Origin: Clostridia bacterium | GTDB taxonomy: Bacteria > Bacillota_A > Clostridia > TANB77 > CAG-508 | Direction of reading: 5' to 3' | NCBI GenBank assembly: GCA_017621295.1 | Contig: JAGATI010000171.1 | Coordinates: 1-21,933 of the forward strand | DNA: 21,933 nucleotides | Part shown: in pieces, positions 1 to 8,195 of the stretch | How positions within the stretch are numbered: position 1 is the stretch's first letter | Layout of the letters: the number at the start of each line of letters is the position of its first letter | Made by a program: the position numbers and the translations under genes | The notes under the pieces: generated by a model | Database searches by the model: none | What the model was told of the DNA's origin: nothing | What the model saw: the letters and a program-made list of their open reading frames with translations, nothing else

Positions 1-1
1 A

Positions 2-3000
2 TCTTTAAGTAAGAAAGATGAAAGCTTTGAAATAATACCTATTGGAGATTTTAATGTAGATGATTTTGTAGACAATGATGATGGAACAGTAACTATAAAG
101 TTACTAGACAATATGATTAAGTTTGATGCTGACAATGGCTATTATGATGCAAGTGAATTAATAAACAAAAAAGGTTATGCAACATTAGGTGAAATTGCAC
201 AAGATATATGTAATAAGAAGGGAGTAGAATTACGGTTCTACTTCTTTTTTAGGCTCTGATAAGCAAGTAGCAGTATATGACAATACTATTACTGCGAGAA
301 TATATATAAGCTACATAGCAGAACAAGCAGGTTGTTTTGCAGTAATAGGAAGAGATGGAAAACTTTATTTCAGAAGTCTATATGAAGATGAACAAGAAAT
401 CGACTTTGAATTATTTGGTGAATATAAATGGGGAGATTCTTGCAATATATCTAAAGTGAGCTACGAGGATGGAATTAGAAGCTTTAAGAAGCGGAGATGA
501 TACTGGTAATACTCTCTGGATTAATCAAGAAAATATGTATATTGTCGACGAAGAACAGGTACAAAATATTTATAACAAATTAAACGGAATACAAGCTAAT
601 AGTTTTGAAGGAATGACAATAATAGATCCTGCACTAGATGTAGGAGACAAAATAATAATAGATGGCAAACCTGTAATATATCAAGGTGGACTAGATTTTC
701 AAGGAAGATTTATTGCTAATATAAAAAGTAAAATTGCATTAAAGCAAAAACAAGAAACAACAGTAAAACAGGTTTCTCAAAAAGTTATAAATAGAAGAGT
801 AGAAAGTAATATAAATCAGATTGAAGGTAAGATTACACAATTAGTTGAAGAAAACACCGAAACCTCTAACAAACTAACCTTACACGAACAAACAATAGAC
901 ACTATGAAAGACACATTAAAGTCACAAGAAACAAAAATTGAAACTGTTGAAACAAAAGCAAATACTGCCAAAAGTACTGCTGATACTGCAACAAGTATGG
1001 CAAGTGCTGCACAAAGCACAGCTAATACAGCTAACACAACAGCAAATAGTGCAAAGTCTAAAGCAGATTCTAATGCAACAAAGATACAAACAACTACCAC
1101 AAAACTTACAGAAGTAGAAAAAACAGTAGATGGAATAACACAAAGTGTGAGTAGTGTAGAAGAAAAAGTAGAGACAGTAGAGAATACTGCAAATACTGCT
1201 AATTCTACAGCAAATAGTGCTAAAACTACAGCAAATACAGCCAAGGCTACAGCAGATACGGCAAAAGCAACCGCAGACAATGTAAATAATAATTTAACAA
1301 CTAATTATTATACAAAAACAGAGACAAATTCTCAAATTCAACAAAAAGCAGATAGTATAACAACAAGTGTGAATAAAAAAATAACAGAAATACAAGTAGA
1401 TGCAGACAATCTATTGCTAAATACAGCATTAAAGAAAGATGCAAGCAATTTTAGTCTTGCAGGTGGAGTAACAAGAGTAACTGACAAACTTACTCCAAAC
1501 AATAATTATTGTTTTAAATACAACATAAGTGGTTTAACAGCAGATGCTTGGAGGTCTGCTAATCCTACTACAGTAGAGTTAAATGCAGGTGAAATTGTAA
1601 CTGCTAGTGCAAATGTATATATTCCTAGCGGAGTAACAAATTCTAATATAAAGATAGAAATACAATATTTTAAAGCAGATGGTACAAGAATTACAACTTC
1701 TGCTAGTGCAGTAGATTTAACAAAAACAAATGTATGGCAAAAAGTATCTGTTACAGGAACAGCACCGGCTAATACAGTAAAAGCAAATGCAAGAGTATGG
1801 ATACAACGTAATGGTCAATGTTGGGTAGGAGATTTAAAGTTAGGTAGAGGAAATACTGTAACTTCTTGGTGTCCTTCTAGTAAGGATTATCCTACTACTA
1901 AGGAATTTGGAACTTTAGTAGAACAGAACTGGGAACATGTGAAAGTAGCATGGAATACAATTTGCGAATATTTACAATTAGAAAATCTAAAAGGAAATGC
2001 AAGTTTAGTTGTAAGAGATGTAAATGGAAAATTAATTATGTCTTTAGATAAAACAGGACAACATTATTGGACACAGAAAAACAATCAGGATAAAAATATA
2101 GCAGAAACTACACTAAAAGATATAACTATAAACAATCAAACTAAAAAAGCCCTAATGTTTCTTTTAGACAACGCAGAAATGAATGGTGAAGGAATAATGG
2201 CATGGGGATATAAAAGTGGAAACAATGTTTATCCTGTTCTGTATGTTGGAAACTTTGGAAATGAAGAATTTGGACTACATTTAGCTACAGATTTAATTGC
2301 ACACGCAAATGCTATTAAGTTTCAAAATGCACAAATAGATGACGATGGAGCAAATTTATATTTAAGAACATTAGGTGCATTAAAAATAATGGATACAGAA
2401 AATAATACATGGATAGCACAGTTCTTCAAAGATGAAGGTAATTACGGTTTCTCTATAAAAGCTGATGATTTTACTATTTTAGATTCTGGTGGACAAAACC
2501 CTATTATAGTAATGTATACGAATGAAAATCGGAGGAAAAACTTTAAAATGTCCTCATTTATGGATAAATTCTCTTTCGGTAGATGATTATATTTTTGCAA
2601 ATTCTCTTTCGACAAACTCTCTTTCAGTTGATGGGACGATTTTTGCAAATAAAGTATATTCTGACAATTTAACAGATATGCTGAATTGTGATTATTTCAA
2701 TGTTACTTCTGGAGGAAATGGAGCATTGTTCTTAAAAGATAAAACAACACAAGAACAGATACGTATTGATGGTGATTGGAGTTCTGATGCTAGATTAAAG
2801 AAAAATATAAATAATACTAATGTAAATGCTTTAGAGTTAATAAATAAAATAGAACATAGAGAATTTGACTGGAAAAAAGACAATAAGCATGAAAAGTTAG
2901 GATATATAGCACAAGAATTAGAAGAAATAGACACTAATTTTGTAAAAAAATATGAAGTAAAAGATGAAAACGAAAATATAGTAGATTATGATTATGCGAT

Positions 3001-3304
3001 TAATGGAAGATTTGTAATTTCTCTTTTAACTAAAGGAATGCAAGAACAACAAGAAATAATAGATAAACAACAAGCTCAAATTGATTTTCTTATGAAAAAG
3101 ATTGATAAAAAAGGTGAATTTAAGTTTGAAAATAAAATTAAAAAAGCAAAAAAAGTAAAAGATTATGGAGAAAAGATTATTGTAAAAAGAAAGAATAAAT
3201 ATGAAGAAGATAAAAAGGAGATAATACGCAAAAGTGAAGAGAAAAAGAAAGAAATACTAAATAAGTTAAATAAAAGAGAGGTGAAAACAAATGTTAAAAA
3301 CTGA
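2..3304 (+). CDS. Prophage tail-tip / receptor-binding protein with C-terminal S74 chaperone, 5' partial, three +1 shifts at CGG
   Basis: This is read as one gene in three frame steps: codons from base 2, then +1 at CGG 233, +1 at CGG 492 and +1 at CGG 2530, giving about 1099 visible residues. The N-terminal part (to about residue 240) looks like the hub or tail-endopeptidase type of phage minor structural protein, with VAVYDNT, GRDGKLYF and the DPALDVGD region. Residues about 250-440 are an Ala/Thr/Lys-rich coiled coil (repeats such as TANTAKATADTAKATAD). Residues about 470-625 resemble a carbohydrate-binding jelly roll. The C-terminus is a peptidase S74 chaperone. The glycines read at the first two shift sites fall where homologues usually have glycine (GVEL-G, SFKK-G). 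Without the shifts it would be four broken pieces. The gene probably sits at the tail tip and binds the host surface. A Lys-rich tail follows the chaperone. Confidence 0.8.
233..236 (+). other. +1 frameshift site: TTA CGG T
   Basis: The codon CGG at 233-235 is in frame with the upstream tail coding sequence. Reading on would give a stop at 257-259 after a few Phe/Tyr codons. Skipping the C and reading GGT (234-236) as Gly continues into GSTSFLGSDKQVAVYDNT, typical for this tail family. Confidence 0.85.
492..495 (+). other. +1 frameshift site: AAG CGG A
   Basis: CGG at 492-494 is in frame with the sequence KVSYEDGIRSFKK. Reading on gives AGA TGA, a stop. A +1 step gives GGA GAT GAT, so the product continues as GDDTGNTLWINQENMYIVD, the expected continuation of the same protein. 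Confidence 0.85.
2522..3304 (+). CDS. S74 intramolecular chaperone segment of the tail protein (separate ORF only if no +1 shift at 2530)
   Basis: This frame opens with an ATG at 2522 inside the upstream frame, but it has no good ribosome binding site and the join at CGG 2530 makes it the natural C-terminus of the tail protein. It repeats a short head-fibre-like phrase (SLSVDDYIFANSLS, then SLSVDGTIFAN) before the S74 domain. The S74 signature S-D-x-R-x-K-x-N is at residues 88-95 of this frame (SDARLKKN), followed by GYIAQELEEI. In this family the chaperone trimerises the fibre and cleaves itself off at the conserved serine. The last 60 residues are very rich in Lys and Glu and look like a coiled coil. 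Confidence 0.75.
   Translation: MKIGGKTLKCPHLWINSLSVDDYIFANSLSTNSLSVDGTIFANKVYSDNLTDMLNCDYFNVTSGGNGALFLKDKTTQEQIRIDGDWSSDARLKKNINNTNVNALELINKIEHREFDWKKDNKHEKLGYIAQELEEIDTNFVKKYEVKDENENIVDYDYAINGRFVISLLTKGMQEQQEIIDKQQAQIDFLMKKIDKKGEFKFENKIKKAKKVKDYGEKIIVKRKNKYEEDKKEIIRKSEEKKKEILNKLNKREVKTNVKN
2530..2533 (+). other. +1 frameshift site: AAT CGG A
   Basis: CGG at 2530-2532 is in frame with the tail protein. Reading on leads to a stop at 2584-2586 after 18 codons. A +1 step gives GGA GGA AAA ACT and leads straight into the S74 chaperone frame, which such tail proteins carry at their C-terminus. Confidence 0.8.
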
Positions 3305-5150
3305 ATTTTTAGGATTAAACTACCACCCAAACCCAGCTACAAACACAGACGAAGTCGATGCTGAGAAATACTTTAACGAGAATTATTTCACAATAGATGC
3401 AAATGCAAAGAAAAACTATGAAGATTTAACAAAATTAAAAGAAGATTTAGAGCAAGAGAATAATGAACTCTCAAACAACATGCCTTGGAATACTGTAGCA
3501 GGCAAATCTCTACACATAACAGATAGTGCAAAGTACAGTAAGAATAAATTAAGCATAAGTGGAGATATGGAGCAGGAGAAGAGAAGTGGGAAGAATAAGT
3601 TTAAAATACCCGAAAGTGCAACTAGCAACGGTGTAACACTAACTAATAATGGAGATGGAAGTTTTACTTTAAATGGAACCACAACAGGTATAGCAATATT
3701 TAATGCTACACTTAATAATTCATTAAAAGCAGGTACTTATACACTTAGTTATAAAAGCTCAGTCGCGTTAGGAAATAGTTTCTTCTTAAGAGTTAGAGAT
3801 GAAAATATGACACTAGTCAATTCTGCAAAACCTGTTAGTCAAGTTCAGGGGAACGGAACGAGTAGTGTTGCATCATACACAACAAGCGTTGAGGCTGCCA
3901 TAGTAGCAATAAATTTAACTCAAACAGGTGTAACTTATAATAATGTTGTAATATACGCACAACTAGAAGAAGGAACAACAGCAACAGAATTTGAACAATA
4001 CGGTGCAATGCCTTCTACAGAATTTCCATCTATGCCTTTAACAGTAACAGGAGTGCAGAAGATTAAACAGTTTGAGAAAAACTTTATTCCTTATCCATAT
4101 ACCAATTCTACAATGACTGCAAGAGGCATTAATTATGTATCTAATAGTGACGGCAGTATATCTATTAGTGGAACATCTAATTCAAATGTTGCGGACTTTT
4201 ATTTGTTTGGAAATTCTACAGATAATGGTAATTATCTACATCTTAAACAAGATACATATTTTTTAAAGGACACAGGAAATACAAATATTATATATATAGC
4301 AAGAGAAAAAACATTAGGAGTATTAGTTGGAATAAATACAATATTACAAGCTTTAAAAACACAAGATTGTTATTTTTATGGTTTCTTTGTTCGTGTAAAT
4401 AATGGAGCTACTGTTAATACAGTTATTTACCCACAGCTAGCACTAGGCAATACAGACAGTGATTATGAACCTTACTGTGAACAAATACACACCTTAAATT
4501 TAGGCACTACACAACTTTGTGCAATAAAAGACACAAATAAAAATATAGTAGCAAAAGATAGAGCAGTTTACAGGAATGGTAAGTGGCAGTGGGAGAAGAT
4601 AATTAAGAAAAAAGTTTTAAATGAAACAGAGAATTGGTATGTTACTGGCACGGACACAAGTGGCGTTAATCGTTTTGGTACAAACACAGTTTTTGCAGAT
4701 GCACAACCTGCCACATCAGTTAATGTAATACAACCTTGTGTATGTGATAAATTAAAAACCGTTACAGCAGGAAATACATACAACAAAGTTGAAGGCATTT
4801 CTATTTCTATATTGCATAGTACAGCAAAAACAACAGCAGTATATATATACACAGAAGAGACAAAAAATATGACTATAGCAGAATTTAAAACATGGCTAGG
4901 TGCTAATAATCTAACTGTATATTATGTTCTAGCAACTCCCGAATATATCGACTGCACCGCCGAACAATCCGCAGTCTTAGACAAGCTATACAACAATTTT
5001 GAGTTACAAAAAGATACAAACAACATAATAGTAGAGACAGATAACGGTGTAGGAGTAAATTTAGAATTAGAGTATATGCAAGACTTACAAACAAAATTGA
5101 ATTTATTAGAAGCAATGTGTGTTTCTAATGCAAGTCAGGAGGTGGAGTAA
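3291..5150 (+). CDS. Prophage baseplate / receptor-binding-type structural protein with two jelly-roll-like modules
   Basis: A 619-residue protein starting at ATG 3291 behind GAGAGGTG, overlapping the end of the tail gene by 14 bases, so it is probably translationally coupled. After a short N-terminal region with a coiled coil (about residues 38-64), two modules of similar plan follow (about 103-238 and 264-395). Each begins with NKFKIP/NFIPYP and TLTNNGDGSFTLNG or YVSNSDGSISISG and ends with a matching phrase (LEEGTTATEFEQY at 225-237, LALGNTDSDYEPY at 383-395). This duplicated pattern is common in phage receptor-binding and collagen-like adhesion proteins of Firmicutes phages. The C-terminus (from about 440) is Thr/Asn rich with LAEQSA-type helices. 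The exact role is inferred from position and composition; no enzyme motif is visible. Confidence 0.7.
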   Translation: MLKTEFLGLNYHPNPATNTDEVDAEKYFNENYFTIDANAKKNYEDLTKLKEDLEQENNELSNNMPWNTVAGKSLHITDSAKYSKNKLSISGDMEQEKRSGKNKFKIPESATSNGVTLTNNGDGSFTLNGTTTGIAIFNATLNNSLKAGTYTLSYKSSVALGNSFFLRVRDENMTLVNSAKPVSQVQGNGTSSVASYTTSVEAAIVAINLTQTGVTYNNVVIYAQLEEGTTATEFEQYGAMPSTEFPSMPLTVTGVQKIKQFEKNFIPYPYTNSTMTARGINYVSNSDGSISISGTSNSNVADFYLFGNSTDNGNYLHLKQDTYFLKDTGNTNIIYIAREKTLGVLVGINTILQALKTQDCYFYGFFVRVNNGATVNTVIYPQLALGNTDSDYEPYCEQIHTLNLGTTQLCAIKDTNKNIVAKDRAVYRNGKWQWEKIIKKKVLNETENWYVTGTDTSGVNRFGTNTVFADAQPATSVNVIQPCVCDKLKTVTAGNTYNKVEGISISILHSTAKTTAVYIYTEETKNMTIAEFKTWLGANNLTVYYVLATPEYIDCTAEQSAVLDKLYNNFELQKDTNNIIVETDNGVGVNLELEYMQDLQTKLNLLEAMCVSNASQEVE

Positions 5151-5426
5151 ATGTTAGATTTAAGTAAAGTATTTAAAAATGCAATAATTAACTTATATAA
5201 GAAAAATGTATATACAGTAGATTATGCAATAATAGAAGCTTCTAAACTAGCAGATAAGAACAAAATAAATGCTGTAGATTACGAAAAATTAATTACATAT
5301 CTAGCAGAAGAGCAAGCAAAATCTATGCAAGAAGAAGTAGTAGAAGAAACAGAAGAAGTACAAGCTACAGAAACAGAACCTACCGACACAAATGTCGGCA
5401 CCATAGAAGTAGAGGTGGTGGAGTAG
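5151..5426 (+). CDS. Small prophage protein resembling the XkdX type
   Basis: A 91-residue protein that starts directly after the stop of the preceding gene, with the ribosome binding site CAGGAGGTGG inside that gene's end. The first half (NLYKKNVYTVDYAIIEASKL...INAVDYEKLITYL) has the short helix-turn-helix-like plan seen in XkdX-type proteins, which lie between the receptor-binding protein and the holin in many Bacillota prophages. The second half is a Glu/Val/Thr-rich acidic tail (EEVVEETEEVQATETEPTDT). The family link is by pattern and position only. Confidence 0.55.
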   Translation: MLDLSKVFKNAIINLYKKNVYTVDYAIIEASKLADKNKINAVDYEKLITYLAEEQAKSMQEEVVEETEEVQATETEPTDTNVGTIEVEVVE

Positions 5427-5672
5427 ATGGAAAAAACATTTGAAACAGAAGTACTTACAAGGCTTGCAGTAATAGAAAGCAAGTTAGATGGGTATCAGAA
5501 TATTAAAGAAAAAGCAGAAGAAGCTTATACAGCCTCTAAACAAAATAAAGAAGATATAAAAGATATGCAAGACAACAACAAATGGTTATGGAGAACTGCA
5601 GTAGGTTCTATAATAACAAGTGTTATCGGTCTTGTATTTTTATTTATAAAATCAGGAATAGGAGTTGGTTAA
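5427..5672 (+). CDS. XhlA-like (haemolysin XhlA / holin partner) membrane protein
   Basis: An 81-residue protein starting at ATG 5427, right after the stop of the upstream gene, with AGAGGTGGTGGAG as ribosome binding site. The N-terminal 50 residues form a charged helix (ETEVLTRLAVIESKLDGY ... NKEDIKDMQDNNKW) and residues about 56-77 form one membrane segment (RTAVGSIITSVIGLVFLFI). This is the plan of XhlA-type proteins, which work with the holin to release endolysin. It is followed directly by the holin gene. Confidence 0.75.
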   Translation: MEKTFETEVLTRLAVIESKLDGYQNIKEKAEEAYTASKQNKEDIKDMQDNNKWLWRTAVGSIITSVIGLVFLFIKSGIGVG

Positions 5673-5673
5673 T

Positions 5674-5871
5674 ATGGAAAAATACAAAAACTGGTTTAAA
5701 TGTGCAGGAATAAGAGCAATCAAAACAGTTGCACAAACAGCAGTAGCAACAATAGGAACAAGTGCAGTAATGGGAGATGTAAACTGGCTAATGGTAGGAA
5801 GTGCTAGCTTATTAGCAGGAATATTAAGTTTATTAACAAGTGTGGCAGGTTTGCCAGAAGTGGAAGAATAA
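5674..5871 (+). CDS. Phage holin (r1t-type)
   Basis: A 65-residue protein. I chose ATG 5674 because GGAG (5661-5664) lies 9 bases upstream; a TTG in frame at 5665 touches the ribosome binding site and is too close. It contains two hydrophobic segments (about residues 15-35, AIKTVAQTAVATIGTSAVMG, and about 38-58, WLMVGSASLLAGILSLLTSV) and a short acidic end (GLPEVEE). This matches small class II holins of the r1t type, which oligomerise in the membrane and let the endolysin out. It lies between the XhlA-like protein and the endolysin, the expected lysis cassette order. Confidence 0.8.
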   Translation: MEKYKNWFKCAGIRAIKTVAQTAVATIGTSAVMGDVNWLMVGSASLLAGILSLLTSVAGLPEVEE

Positions 5872-5906
5872 CAGATTTAACTAAATTAATAAAAAATAAG
5901 ACAAAT

Positions 5907-5957
5907 CCCATTTTTAGAATGTTGATATTTCAGTACTTTCAAGGTTCTAGAAATGGG
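5907..5957 (+). repeat. Imperfect inverted repeat (stem-loop) in the holin-endolysin gap
   Basis: The arms CCCATTTTTAGAA (5907-5919) and TTCTAGAAATGGG (5945-5957) pair over 13 bases with one G-U pair, around a 25-base loop. There is no T-run after it, so it is not a clear terminator. It lies 26 bases before the endolysin start codon and could affect its expression. Confidence 0.6.
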
Positions 5958-5983
5958 CCACAAATAAAAAAGGAGGAATAGCT

Positions 5984-6604
5984 ATGTTAAATATAAAGCA
6001 AAGACAAATGAATTTAAAATTTTTAGGATATTATAATAAATCTATAGATGGTATAGAAGGAGCAGGCACTAAACAAGCTTATAAAGATTTTCAAAAGAAC
6101 AATGGATTAGTAGTAGATGGTATCTATGGAAATAAAACAGATGCTAAACTAGTAGCAGTAATAAAAGAAATACAAAGGAATCTAGGAGTAGCTCAAGACG
6201 GTGTTGCAGGAGAGGTAACAACAAAAGCTAGAGAATATAAAAATTCTGCAAATGCTTGGGATTATATAAAACACTTCAAAAAGAATGAATTTACTTGTAA
6301 ATGTGGGTGTGGAATGAATAATATTTCTATAGAATTAGTTAAGGTTTTAGAAGAGATTAGAAATCATTTCGGACAACCTGTTGTTGTTACAAGTGGTTGC
6401 AGATGTGCAAGTCACAATAAAAAAGTTGGTGGAGTACAAGGTTCTAGACATGTTGTAGGAAAAGCAAGTGACGTCTATGTAAAAGGTGTAAGTTCTAATA
6501 CTTTATTAGCTTATACTAAATCTTTAGTAGCACAAGGTAAATTAAGATATACATATACTAACAATAAAAATATGAATGGTGTAGTACATGTAGATGTAAA
6601 TTAA
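5984..6604 (+). CDS. Endolysin: peptidoglycan-binding domain plus M15 zinc peptidase
   Basis: A 206-residue cell-wall hydrolase starting at ATG 5984 behind AAAGGAGGAATAGCT. Residues 1-80 form a peptidoglycan-binding type 1 domain with two repeats (DGIEGAGTKQAYKDFQ, DGIYGNKTDAKL, DGVAGEVTTKA). Residues about 92-206 form an M15-type peptidase: the zinc ligands are H156 and D163 in SRHVVGKASDV and H202 in VHVDV. Such enzymes cut the peptide part of peptidoglycan (D,D-carboxypeptidase or L-Ala-D-Glu endopeptidase). A CKCGCG cluster at 105-110 is typical for the M15_3 group. There is no signal peptide, fitting holin-dependent release. Confidence 0.92.
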   Translation: MLNIKQRQMNLKFLGYYNKSIDGIEGAGTKQAYKDFQKNNGLVVDGIYGNKTDAKLVAVIKEIQRNLGVAQDGVAGEVTTKAREYKNSANAWDYIKHFKKNEFTCKCGCGMNNISIELVKVLEEIRNHFGQPVVVTSGCRCASHNKKVGGVQGSRHVVGKASDVYVKGVSSNTLLAYTKSLVAQGKLRYTYTNNKNMNGVVHVDVN

Positions 6605-6609
6605 AAATT

Positions 6610-6646
6610 AGAGCTAGATTAATTTCTAGCTCTGAAAAATTTTTAT
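6610..6646 (+). terminator. Rho-independent terminator after the endolysin
   Basis: A perfect 8-bp stem AGAGCTAG (6610-6617) / CTAGCTCT (6626-6633) with loop ATTAATTT, followed by GAAAAATTTTTAT. It lies 5 bases after the endolysin stop and ends the late operon. Confidence 0.7.
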
Positions 6647-6696
6647 CAAATTATTTTTAATCAAATTTTTTAATTCTTATTAAATTTCACTAAAAT

Positions 6697-6720
6697 CAAG
6701 ACATAAAAGTATATGTCTTG
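6697..6720. repeat. Perfect 9-bp hairpin
   Basis: CAAGACATA (6697-6705) and TATGTCTTG (6712-6720) pair around a 6-base loop. No T-run follows. The next 40 bases are less AT-rich than their surroundings. Its function is unknown. Confidence 0.55.
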
Positions 6721-6860
6721 AATGGGAAAGTGGCTTAAAATCCAACCTCATGCGAGTTTTATTTTTTCGTTCAAAAATATTGAAATTGATATTTTTTAAT
6801 GATATAAAATAATACAAATAATCAATTATAACATATAATTTTAGTATTAGTATACATAAC

Positions 6861-6889
6861 TTTACAAAATACATAAAATATTATATAAT
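6861..6889 (+). promoter_or_regulatory. Sigma-A-type promoter for the Panacea pair
   Basis: TTTACA (6861-6866), 17 bases, TATAAT (6884-6889): one mismatch in total to the consensus. The start codon follows 41 bases later. Confidence 0.7.
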
Positions 6890-6930
6890 TAGAAAGAATA
6901 AAAAGGACGTATAATAAAGGAGGGAGAATT

Positions 6931-7433
6931 ATGTTTAGTGCTAAAGACATAGCTTTATGGTTTTTATTAAAAAATAATGCTGAAATAAAAGAACATGAAG
7001 CTACAAATGACGAATATGAAGTATATGAAGGAATTACTCATTTAAAATTACAAAAGTTAATTTATTATGCACAAGGGATAAGCCTTGCTTTACATGATAA
7101 ACCATTGTTTTATGAAAAAATTTTAGCATGGACTCATGGTCCAGTAGTTAGAGAAGTATATGACGAATATTGTTATAATGGAAGAAATGTAATAAATGTT
7201 AAAATAGACGAACAAAAAGCAAACTAATAAATGAAATTGAAAACAATAAAGAAGCATCAGAAGTATTAAATCTAACATATGATAATTTTGCAATATATAC
7301 TGCATGGCAATTAAGACAAATGACACATTCAGATAATTCGCCTTGGTATATTACTGAAAAAACAAAAGGTTTAGATACTGAAATAGACCAGGATTTAATT
7401 CAAGATTATTTTAAAAGAGAGATTGTTGAATAG
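6931..7433 (+). pseudogene. Panacea-domain (DUF4065) antitoxin-like protein, one-base frameshift
   Basis: The first frame (6931-7227) reads FSAKDIALWFLL, LKLQKLIYYAQGISLAL and LAWTHGPVVREVYDEY, the classic Panacea/SocA-like pattern, but then stops. The next frame continues SKLINEIENNKEA ... AIYTAWQLRQMTHSDNSPW ... YFKREIVE to a stop at 7431-7433, the normal end of the family. One extra A in the A5 run at 7214-7218 would restore a 167-residue protein, so this is a one-base loss, not the CGG +1 type seen elsewhere. The start has a strong AAAGGAGGGAG site. Panacea proteins serve as antitoxin domains paired with varied toxins; the gene directly downstream starts at the base after this stop. The break could be a real mutation or a homopolymer sequence error. 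Confidence 0.8.
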
Positions 7434-7838
7434 ATGGGGATAAAAGGTAAGCAAAAAATTTCTAAGCCATGTACTAATTGTTTTGCACCTCAATATATAA
7501 AATTCAACTTTTCTTATATATCATACGATGATAACTTTGAAGATAAATATAAAATACAACTATTTAATAGAATGAGACAATTATCAAGTCAACCATATAT
7601 AACGGTTTTGAATTGGGACAAAAAGATAGGATTAGAATTTGAAGAGATACAAATAAATAAAAAGGTTCCACAAAACTTTTCTGATAGGTTTCAATCTAAA
7701 GAATATAACAACAAATTCGCTATTATGAGACTATATACTAACAATAATCCTATTTTAGGAAGAATAATAGGAGTTATAATAAAGAATGTATACTATATAT
7801 TTTTTATTGATATTGGAGGGAACTTATATAAACATTAA
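7434..7838 (+). CDS. Putative toxin partner of the Panacea protein (hypothetical)
   Basis: A 134-residue protein whose ATG immediately follows the Panacea stop, so the two genes form an operon. No named family is claimed. Its plan is an N-terminal phrase with FNFSYI, a helical middle (NRMRQLSSQPYITVLNW), a conserved-looking RLYTNNNPILGRIIGVI and a beta-rich end (YYIFFIDIGGNLYKH). That end (R-x-x-G-x-x-x ... YYIxFIDxxxxLYxH) is the pattern of small proteins often found beside toxin-antitoxin genes. Position next to Panacea supports a toxin role. If the antitoxin frame is truly broken, this product should be harmless or inactive in the host. Confidence 0.55.
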   Translation: MGIKGKQKISKPCTNCFAPQYIKFNFSYISYDDNFEDKYKIQLFNRMRQLSSQPYITVLNWDKKIGLEFEEIQINKKVPQNFSDRFQSKEYNNKFAIMRLYTNNNPILGRIIGVIIKNVYYIFFIDIGGNLYKH

Positions 7839-7861
7839 AAGACTAGCAATAGTCTTTTTTT
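7837..7861 (+). terminator. Rho-independent terminator after the Panacea pair
   Basis: A perfect 8-bp stem AAAAGACT (7837-7844) / AGTCTTTT (7851-7858) with a 6-base loop and a run of seven T. It overlaps the stop codon of the upstream gene. Confidence 0.8.
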
Positions 7862-7862
7862 C

Positions 7863-7891
7863 TTGCAATAAATAAAACACTATATTATAAT
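7863..7891 (+). promoter_or_regulatory. Promoter for the 57-residue gene
   Basis: TTGCAA (7863-7868), 17 bases, TATAAT (7886-7891), just after the preceding terminator. The gene start is 29 bases downstream. Confidence 0.7.
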
Positions 7892-7919
7892 ACAGTAAAA
7901 CTTAACAAGGAGATAAAAT

Positions 7920-8093
7920 ATGTACGAAGAAATAAAGAAACTAACAAAAGAACTGAAACATTTTCCATCTATGCAAGAGTGGAATAAGTATGCTGTAGAA
8001 AATAACCTATTAAGTGCTGTAACATTAGAATATGTATTAGGATTAAAGTGGAAAGAACTTAAAGAGAAGGTAGAGAAAGATTTAGAAGGCTAG
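7920..8093 (+). CDS. 57-residue protein, WNKYA-x-EN family member 1
   Basis: ATG 7920 with AACAAGGAGAT upstream, its own promoter and a stop at 8091-8093. The sequence reads ELKHFPSMQEWNKYAVENN and then LLSAVTLEYVLGLKWKELKE. This pattern (F-P-S-x-x-x-W-x-K-Y-A-x-E-N-x-L-x-S-x-x-T-L-x ... W-x-x-L) recurs in two other proteins nearby (8196-8375 and 8617-8964). It resembles the single repeat of the homing-endonuclease-associated (HNH_repeat) type, a small DNA-binding helical unit, but here it stands alone without a nuclease domain. I infer a DNA-binding or regulatory role; the family link is by eye only. A short weak hairpin (CTAGC/GCTAG at 8090-8103) followed by TCTTTTA lies at its end. Confidence 0.65.
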   Translation: MYEEIKKLTKELKHFPSMQEWNKYAVENNLLSAVTLEYVLGLKWKELKEKVEKDLEG

Positions 8094-8195
8094 CAAACGC
8101 TAGTCTTTTAACGTGTTCGACAAAATTTACGATACAAAGTAAACATAAAATTGTATAATAATTATATAATAACAAATAATAAAGTAGGTGATATT

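Larger units (their letters stand above)
6605..6930. other. 326-base gap after the lysis cassette
   Basis: This gap holds a terminator (6610-6646), a perfect 9-bp hairpin (6697-6720) followed by a less AT-rich stretch (about 6721-6760), and a strong promoter (6861-6889) for the Panacea pair. I see no convincing coding sequence. The only open frame (minus, 6680-6874) has no ribosome binding site that I can see. Confidence 0.6.

Noticed and set aside
816..1280. Minus-strand open frames opposite the Ala-rich tail coiled coil
   Set aside because: They are reverse-strand shadows of the GCA/ACA-rich repeat, with no ribosome binding site and low-complexity products.
6680..6874. Minus-strand 64-residue open frame
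   Set aside because: No ribosome binding site, hydrophobic low-complexity product, and it overlaps a hairpin and the promoter of the next gene.
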